This document shows, piece after piece, positions 56,932-64,000 of a DNA stretch of 64,000 nucleotides (within the stretch, counting starts at the first letter, position 1; every line of letters begins with the position of its first letter). The DNA is taken from NCBI GenBank assembly GCA_039545295.1, contig BCIK01000016.1, positions 62,001 to 126,000 on the forward strand, in the 5' to 3' direction. The notes below the pieces were generated by a model that saw nothing but the letters and a program-made list of their open reading frames with translations, did not search any database and was not told where the DNA came from. This stretch comes from Udeniomyces pyricola. Taxonomy: Eukaryota > Basidiomycota > Tremellomycetes > Cystofilobasidiales > Mrakiaceae. A program made the translations under genes and the position numbers.

Positions 56932-58532
56932 ATGACCTCGCAAAGCCCTGTTCCCGCTCCTCCTGCTGGTCAAGATGAGCTAGCTAGTACTCAGAGCGAC
57001 CCGACTTCCCTACCTCCCCCATCCGACTCGCTTGATGATCATATTCCAGCTTCCCCCATAACCTCGCATCCTATTGAGCCCAGTGATGTTCAGTCCACTA
57101 TTCCCTCACCTAAACCTCAGTCTGCGTCCACTTCTGCTGAAGGATTGCCTCCAAAGCCGTCGTCCGAGACCCCGTCACTCACCCCGCTTGCGGCCGCTCC
57201 GTCTCAGGACGACGTATCTATCAACTCTAAGCAAGATCCCCCTCAGCAGCAGCTCCCAGAACCCCTAGTTCATGACGCCTATCAATCTCATGCCGCAGCC
57301 GCCATTGCTCTCGCGGCCTTCCAAGGCAACCAGCCTCACCTCGGTCAGGCTCTTAAGGAGGGTCAGGCATCAGGCGAAGACGTCGGGACTAGCGGCCACA
57401 GCGAAGGAGAGTTTCGGCCCGATGATCATGGCCATCATGGTCATCATGACCATCATGACCATCATGAGAATCATGAGACTATCCAAGCATTCTGGGATGC
57501 TCTGCCGTTGGACAGTGGATTGGTGAGCTCCTGTCACATGGAGAGGATTGGAACGTTGGAGTCTGTTGCTCCGCGCTCGGGCGATGCAGGACACTACTGA
57601 CGAGGAACAATGTCGGACTTCATACCTTGCTCTCACTGCGCGGTCCCTTTCCTGGATGGCGACTCATCGTGTAGGGTGCCTTGAGCAACTCACTTGGCCT
57701 GGATCCCACCATGCAAGCTATCCAGCAAGCTATGAATAATCAAAGGTACGTCGCTTGGCTCGATGTCCATTATCTCTTACGGATCCGGACAGTTCTAAAC
57801 CTGATGGCTCTGGCCATGTGCGTCGGCTCTTTGTGTTCCCTCTTCCTCGCTCCTTTCCAGTGACTCGGCCCAATCTCCCCACCTGCCAGACGATGGTTCC
57901 TTGCTGGATCCATTTGCTTATCACAACCTCAGCAACGAAGATCAAAAGCGGGTCCAAGATTTCATCGCGAATGAGGGTGAGGCCGGCAAAAAGAAAGAAA
58001 CTCATGTTAGTCCAAGCGCGTGATCTCGCCGTCATGGATTATGCTTCTCAAATACTGGTATTTGGTTTCTCGGGTGCGGGTCGGAGGCTATCAACAGTGT
58101 TCTGACGTTGTACCTGCTTGATCCGTTTGTCTCATCGATCCGGCGTTTGCGCGTCCCTGTCTTCTTCCATGTCACGTTGTCGTTCGACTTCTACAGAAGG
58201 AGCTCGAAAGGCGTCGCCGCGAAAACCTCAACGAAGGTATCGCTCGACTTGCCGCGCGACTCGAGCCCACACCCAGCGGCGCGGCACCCAAGTCCAAGTA
58301 CGAAACGCTCATCAAGGCAGCCGAGACGATTGACGCGTTACGGGCGCAATCGACGACCGAGCGGGAAACGTGGTCGATGGAGAAGCTCATGATGGATCAG
58401 ATCCTCTCGGATATGAAGCGTATGGTCGAAGAGGAGAAGGGCAAGAGAAAGCGGGTCGAGGATACGCTCCGCTCGATGGGGGGTGTCGTTGAGGAGGATC
58501 AGGGGAAAGGCAAGCGACTGAGAACGGGATAG
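56932..58532 (+). CDS. bHLH transcription factor, Cbf1-like
   Basis: Four exons, 56932-57522, 57675-57745, 57861-58005 and 58197-58532, give 380 residues. The first 180 residues are disordered Pro/Ser/Gln-rich, with AAAAIALAAFQ and a striking His-rich run (DDHGHHGHHDHHDHHENHE, from 57418). The basic region is split by an intron: KKKETH is joined to KELERRRRENLNEGIARLAA. The His, Glu and Arg of HKELERRRR are the residues that read CACGTG E-boxes, and the sequence closely resembles the Cbf1 type. Helix 2 (SKYETLIKAAETIDALRAQS) runs into a coiled coil (TWSMEKLMMDQILSDMKRMV). Cbf1 proteins regulate sulfur amino-acid and respiratory genes; whether this protein does so is inference. Orthology to CBF1 is likely but not certain. 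Confidence 0.85.
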
Positions 58533-59233
58533 GAAGGTTCAGGCCTGTTGGGTCAAGCGACTCGACGAAAAGGAAGACTGGATTGGTGTCTGGGGATGAC
58601 GCATGATACAGCCGGAATACCTCTCCGAGGAGCAGGGGATCCGGGTAAGAATGGTCCGAGCCGCCCTATCAGCTGCGGACATGGAAGCAGGGAGGCGGTG
58701 ACGAAAAAGGGAATGAAAACGGCTTGAACTGGAACCGAACGTAAACAAAGAAGGAAAGTGACGCGTAAAATACAGGTGTTTTTTGACTAGATCAAACTCC
58801 GTGGTCGTCTAATCACATGAACTGTCGGTACCCTAAAAGTTGCGAGGGATATATACCTACTGTGGTCATGACCAATTTAATTCTCGTATGCCAGAGCTCA
58901 CTTTGATGCAAGGAGACCTCGGTATTACTCCTGGCCTTTCCTCATCGATCATCCTAGGGAGGTGGTAGGCTTGAGGGATTTTTCCAACACCTCTGTCATG
59001 GTTTTTTTTAACGGTTTGTTTGGGCTGGAACCTGCGCAGAATCCCAATTCCAGGATTGAATTCGTCAGCTTACTTCGATTGCGACCTTCCCTTCCTCAAT
59101 CCTTCTTTTCGCTTCTAACTTCCATTCCCTATTCCATCTCTTTTCCCCTCCTCGCCCCTCAAGAACTTCCTCCCTAATCAACTCTTACCTACCCCTTCCA
59201 GGAATTTCTTCCCTACTATCGACCTGAAAGACG
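58533..59233. other. Intergenic region between two plus-strand genes
   Basis: 701 bp with CT-rich leader sequence (59080-59200) before the zinc-finger gene. No gene seen. Confidence 0.4.
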
Positions 59234-62093
59234 ATGACTCCCACCAGCACCGCTTCTTCCCCCTTCCCGCTGTCGTCTGCCGCAAAAGCCTTCGTCCCCT
59301 CGATCCGAACCGATAAGGCTAGCTGTCAGGATGCCCGAAACCATCATTCTACAGGTGCCGAGGCTTTTGACGAGGTGAGTGTAGAACAATAGAATTGCTT
59401 CTCTGGTTGGTCAGCTGGCGATCAGGACCACCAGATCGATGCCTCGGGATGATCAGTAGCCGATTTCAAGCACTGGAGAGCGAACGCTCGCGCGCACCAG
59501 ATCCGGCGGGAATCGGTTGCATCTTTGGCCCGCGGGCCGAACACTGGTGCCTGTGTGTCTGGAGGTACTTCGTGCATATCGATACCACTTGAAGAAATTC
59601 AGGCATGCTGTATGCACCGCTTACTCGCAGTGTAGGGCTCGTGCTCATACCCGATGTCGAGCGTTGAACCCAAAGATGCACGTGACACGTACAACCTATA
59701 TACCGCGGTGTGGCGTTGGGCGGAATAAAACTCCGGTCCGAAGACTACTTGTACCGTCGACTGACGTTTGTATCCTCCTCTCCGCCCCTTTTTCTTGGTC
59801 CGACCTTTCGATCTTCGCCCTTCTCCTATCCTTAATCGCCCACCAGATCATTCGCAAGATTGAAAGGGACTCTTACTTTCCCTCATCTTCCCTTGGCCCT
59901 CATTCGAACAGGCATGTTGCAGGACAAAATTCGGTGAGTTGACTTGTCAATGTATGCTTTCCCCGCGCCGACGGTCATGTGCGCAGCATATCTTGGTGAT
60001 CAATCGCTCTTTCCTTTCCTCGGAATGCTTGCCCCTCTGCTTCGTTCCCTTCCAACCCTTCTTGGGAAAGCCCCTATCAAGCTGATTGGCCGAATTTCCT
60101 TCTGCTCCTTGGGCGTTCTTTTATGGAAATTGTTCGCCGGCCGACTCATGTTTGTCTCACGTTGATCTCTTGCACTATAACTCCTCAGTCCTACGCCTTC
60201 CCACCTGTTACCGCTATCGCTCCCGTTCAACAAAAAACCGCTCAACGACTTTACCAACCGCACAGTTCACCTCCGGCATTCTCATCCTCGAGGCTTCCTA
60301 CAACTCCCTCCTCACTAGCGTCCTCTCTGGCATCCTCGTTGGCTTCGTCGCCCGGGGTCCCCTCGTCGCCCGGACTTTCGATGAATACCTTCGCTTCCTT
60401 TACGCCGCTTTCCGGTTGTGTCTCGACTGGCGGCATGGACAGTGACCTCGATACAGGAAAAGCGTCTGGGCTTGGCCTCGATGTCTCCCTTGATCCTTAT
60501 CAAACTGCATATGGAAGGGAGGAAGACTGGGGTGAGGGCATCCGCCCGCCCACCGTCAGCTTCAGGCAGGGAGACTGGATCGTGCGTTGTCCTCTGGCGG
60601 CAGACATCGCTTCTCTGAAACTAATCTGACCGGTGCTCGCTACGTGTTGTCTTGGTGCTACCGTCTCATAGTGTGCGTCTGAGACGTGCTCGTTCCACAA
60701 TTTCGGTCGAAACGACATATGCATCTCGTACGTCGTCTATGTAGTTTGTCTTGGCCTGTGGCAGGTGCATACGCCTTGATGGCCGTCTTGTTCTGAGGAT
60801 CATCTCATTGTACTGCTTGCGCTCTTCTGTCTCACGCTATATAGTTGCCATCAACTCAAACCGTTATCGTCGTCGTCACCGTCGCGAAATGCCCCCTCAT
60901 CTCAAGACGTTGCCTTGCATTTTTTGCCCGCATATAAACCTGTTCGCCCTGCGCTCGCTTCAGATAAGGTACCCTGGTTCTTCCACAACTTGTGTGCTAC
61001 ACTCACTTCAGCTTCACTGCCTTCGATCCCTCGCCTGATCAGTCATCTCAGTCGTTTCCGACCCCGGCGCTGCAACCCGACCCCCAGCTTGCACGTGCGG
61101 GGACTGCCGAACACCATGTGGGCTATGGCCGACGAGCGTCATCCTTCCAGCCTTCAACTCGTGCAAACATATTCGTACCCATCGACGGAGAAACTATGGG
61201 TCTTGGCCTCACTATCTCCCCGAAGCACCAGAGGAAAGCGTCATTGACCGCCTCTAGGACTAGCACGGCCGATGCAAACCTTGCCCCAGTAAGCCCCGCC
61301 GAACGCATCGGTGCTTGTCTCTTTGTCGGACTCGAGTCTATTCCTTTCTCTCTCTTTGACTCATTTTGTACGAATTATGCCATTCCGATGCTCAAGGTCA
61401 AAAACACAGGCAACCAGGGACCGATGACGATCCAGCCGGGCGATTGGTCCGTGAGTACCCTTCCAACCTGACACGTCATCAGGCGAGCGACTTGGATCAG
61501 AAGACCTTGTCGCTGCGCATCTTTTAACATCCCGTGTATCTTTTTTTTTTTTTTCACGCTCGTGTTTACTAGTGCGGGCAATGTGGTTTCACCAATTGGA
61601 GGAGGCGACGGGTTTGCCTACGATGTTTCCCCTTTGCTGACGGTGCGTTACACCATCTTCGATTCCATGTGATTCCTGCTTCGATTTTGCTCTGATTTAG
61701 TGGAGTTTGAACGCTTTGCTGATGAACTCAAGGTTGGGTATGCTTTGCTCAACAACTATAGGCAACGAACTTTCCGGAGCCAACCTGGCTAAGTATGTCA
61801 ATTTCGGAACAAGTCATGTAGAATGTGAACCTCTGCTAATGAAGCATGTTGTTGCACTGTTTGATTGTTTTGCTTACAGTGCCGCTCTACTCGCGCAACA
61901 ACTCGCTCAGTCTCCTCACCCTATCACAGCCGCTGATGCACTCCTTCCTTTGCGCGGCCAACTATCTCTCCCTAAGATTCCCTCTCCGACTCCCACCTCT
62001 GTATCGGGTCAAAGTCCCCAGGAGCTCGACGTGTTTGGTCGACCTGTCGAGAATAAGCCCGCTCAGCTCAACTCTTCCACGACCTATCGCTAA
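59234..62093 (+). CDS. Protein with two RanBP2-type zinc fingers, probable RNA-binding protein
   Basis: Proposed exons: 59234-59374, 59847-59933, 60189-60581, 60672-60727, 60845-60968, 61043-61450, 61573-61642, 61762-61792, 61880-62093; 507 residues. Finger 1 spans three exons: GDWI, CASETCSFHNFGRNDICIS and C, giving W-x-C-x4-C-x10-C-x2-C. Finger 2 spans two: GDWS then CGQCGFTNWRRRRVCLRCFP, a near-perfect W-x-C-x2-C-x3-N-x6-C-x2-C. In both, an intron falls directly before the first Cys. Such fingers read single-stranded GGU in RNA. The segment ANIFVPIDGETMGLGLTI and an N-terminal coil (IIRKIERDSYF) lie outside the fingers, and the rest is Ser/Pro-rich. The long first intron (472 bp) and the junction at 60969/61043 are less certain. 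No RRM was recognised. Confidence 0.82.
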
Positions 62094-62520
62094 TGGAAAC
62101 GTTATTTTTTTAAACTGGTTCAGCTCTGGTGGGGATGATCAAGAGTCCTGTCTGCAATTTTCTTTCTGCATTGTTGGAGCTGAAGTGAGCCGAAGGTTGG
62201 GTCGTATGGGGATACAGACAGACAGAAGCAGTGCGGTGTTGCATAGTGGTGTTTTTTTTTTGTCTTCTTTTCTTTTCCTTCGCCCTTTCTTGTCATTCAT
62301 GTATGCTTCTGGATCTTCAACTCTCACTCTCACTCTCGTATGATTTTTACATCTTGCATCTTTTCCACTTTAGTTGACCTTGTTCGTTCCTCACATCTTT
62401 TGCATGTACTGTCGTTTTGATCTTCCTTTGATCTTTGTCGCAGTAGTTGATCTTGTCCTTCCTGAGCTTTGTCCTTCTGGTTTCCTCCCTTCTCTGCTCA
62501 TTTTCCTCTCCCTCTCCCTC

Positions 62521-62571
<51 letters not shown>

Positions 62572-62717
62572 GCGAGTTTCTTTCTCATCAGCTTCCTTGC
62601 ATCATCTCTCTCTATAACTGGCGTTCCTGGTCAGTCACACTATACTCTCATCTGCGAAGAAGGGTGAACGAGCAGCAGGATGAATGCATGCGGATGGGCT
62701 AAGGAATACATGGGCAT
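62094..62717. other. Convergent intergenic region with CT microsatellite
   Basis: 624 bp between the zinc-finger gene (+) and LSM7 (-). Contains a (CT)n/(CA)n microsatellite at about 62505-62573 and T-rich stretches that probably belong to the 3' UTR. No gene seen. Confidence 0.5.
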
Positions 62718-63736
62718 CTATGACTCGGGAGCAGCAAAGGGGTTCTCGATCTCTGGAAAGAAGGATCCAGACAAGCGTAGAAATCAGTTTGTTTCCTTCT
62801 TTGTGTCTCTTTCTAGAATGTACATTGCCTTGATCCGAATCTTTGGGTTTCCAAGGAATAGCGGCAGCATGGAACAAGGCAAGGGATCGAAAGATGGGAG
62901 GAAGAGAATGGTCGCGGTGGGGGTGAGAATAGGAAATCTAGAAAGAGGAGGGATATATGACGCGCACCTTCCAGACCATCCAATGGGCTGAGCAACACAA
63001 TCGTCGGCCCACGAAGGACGGCGAGACCGAGCTGACGGGTATGCTTTGTTGGGACTTGAGAAGACAGAATCGGAATGTAGGGATATAGGAGAAGATGGAT
63101 GAGAATGACGCGTAGGTAAGTGAACAGGGGGAGGGGAATGGGATGGATAGAAGGAGAAGAAGAGGAAGGAGAAGGAGAAGGAGAGAAAGGAAAACAACTC
63201 ACGAAGGACCTCTTCTTCGACTTCGTCCAGGACGAGGTTGAGGAGCTGATCGTATCCCTTGAGAGTACCGACGACTGTGAGCGATTGCCAGATGGAGAAG
63301 AAAGAAAGAAAGAAAGAGAGAGTGTGTGAGAGAGAGAGAGGGAGAGAGGGAAAGGTAAGCATAGGGAAGAAGAGCCAAAGACTCCAGGCGGGCATCATCA
63401 TCATCCAAAGCGTGCCTGCTACGATCCAAAGTAGCAAGCCAGCGACATGGCAAGGAGCTATAGGGGAGTGTTGACGAACCTTCCCTGCCACCGGTGAACT
63501 TGACTCGGATCTTTTTGTCAACGTACTTGGAGAGATCGAGGATCTGCTCCCTCTTAGGCTTGGAGTCCCGGTCGCCTCCTTGGGGACCTCCTCCGCCTCG
63601 GCCACGCGATGGACCGCCTCGACCTCGTGATGATTGACCTCTGCCCTGTTGGACATGAGATGGGAAAGTGTGGGTTAGTGTTGGCTGGATGATGGTTGAG
63701 TGGGTATGGATGATGGGAACTGACTCTGTCAGACAT
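62718..63736 (-). CDS. LSM7: U6 snRNA-associated Sm-like protein LSm7
   Basis: Part of the Lsm2-8 ring that binds the U6 snRNA 3' end in the nucleus and the Lsm1-7 ring that promotes mRNA decay in the cytoplasm. Five exons (descending): 63725-63736, 63480-63645, 63203-63274, 62968-63054, 62718-62752; 123 residues. The first coding exon is 12 nt (Met-Ser-Asp-Arg). An RGG-type extension (RGQSSRGRGGPSRGRGGGGP) precedes the Sm fold: ILDLSKYVDKKIRVKFTGGR and VVGTLKGYDQLLNLVLDEVE form Sm1, and TRQLGLAVLRGPTIVLLSPL forms Sm2. The final 35-nt exon encodes EIENPFAAPES, matching the family's C-terminal NPF. The loop between Sm1 and Sm2 is short. Assignment is firm. Confidence 0.95.
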
Positions 63737-64000
63737 TGATGGATGGGGATGATGGTATGAGGTGGAGGGGTGGGTGATATAGAGGAATGTGGATGTATGG
63801 ATGGAGGAATGAATGAATGATCTGTAGTCGATACTAGTAGATGATAGTATATAGTGTTAATTGACTGGACTCAAACGCAAGATGACTAGTATTATGACGG
63901 GCACTATTGTTAACGATATAATAGTCGAGTGATGATATAGCATGTATATCCATATATATATATATATTCTCTATATCCCACTCATGTGCTGATCGATGAG
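63737..64000. promoter_or_regulatory. LSM7 upstream region to the window end
   Basis: 264 bp of low-complexity GGATG/GAATGA repeats followed by AT-rich sequence with a TA run near 63953-63967. No gene seen. Confidence 0.4.

Overview
The window is nuclear DNA of an intron-dense fungus, most likely a basidiomycete yeast of the Tremellomycetes type. Nearly every gene is cut by short GT..AG introns of roughly 40-200 bp with CTGAC/CTGAT-like branch sites, and CGA is a common Arg codon. The allantoicase-ureidoglycolate lyase fusion matches the DAL2,3,3 gene known from Cryptococcus. I see no bacterial operons, transposons, tRNA genes, rRNA or CRISPR. Three single N bases, each in or at the end of a poly-G run, mark weak spots in the assembly.

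I support 22 protein-coding genes, most rebuilt exon by exon with reading phase checked across every junction. From left to right they are: a 5'-complete, edge-truncated mitochondrial-type protein (-, 2-1276); complex I LYR subunit NDUFA6 (+, 1918-2883); NOC2 (-, 3245-6703); vacuolar alpha-mannosidase AMS1 (+, 7059-13031); a small mitochondrial membrane protein (-, 13407-14376); MCM10 (+, 15359-18974); two divergent, unrecognised low-complexity proteins (-, 19240-21141; +, 21440-23194); a thiol glutathione peroxidase (+, 23936-25298); the DAL2,3,3 fusion (-, 25973-29092); KAR2/BiP (+, 30159-33613); a nitronate monooxygenase-like enzyme (-, 34441-36318); a SAP/HeH-like multi-pass membrane protein (+, 36773-39307); a secreted AA11-like LPMO with a C-terminal X278-like module (-, 40435-43271); mitoribosomal mL58-like (+, 44032-45028); ATG5 (-, 45855-47773); a multi-pass membrane protein (-, 48397-50320); an SOD-fold mitoribosomal mS42/mS43-like protein (-, 50642-52526); endosomal Na+/H+ exchanger NHX1 (+, 53219-56506); a CBF1-like bHLH factor (+, 56932-58532); a protein with two RanBP2-type zinc fingers (+, 59234-62093); and LSM7 (-, 62718-63736).

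Genes alternate between strands, giving many divergent promoters of 0.3-1 kb and convergent 3' ends, with no functional clustering. The content is mainly housekeeping: mitochondrial translation and respiration, ribosome assembly, DNA replication, RNA decay or splicing, ER folding and autophagy. To this are added purine-nitrogen salvage, vacuolar glycan turnover and a secreted oxidative polysaccharide-active enzyme.

The most unusual signal is the exon architecture. Internal exons of 3, 7, 11, 11, 15, 17 and 23 nt are each needed, or strongly favoured, to restore a conserved motif. They are spread over NDUFA6, NOC2, AMS1, DAL2,3,3 and the LPMO gene. Ordinary ORF calling misses these pieces, and it also misses the 425-codon ORF that runs off the left edge.
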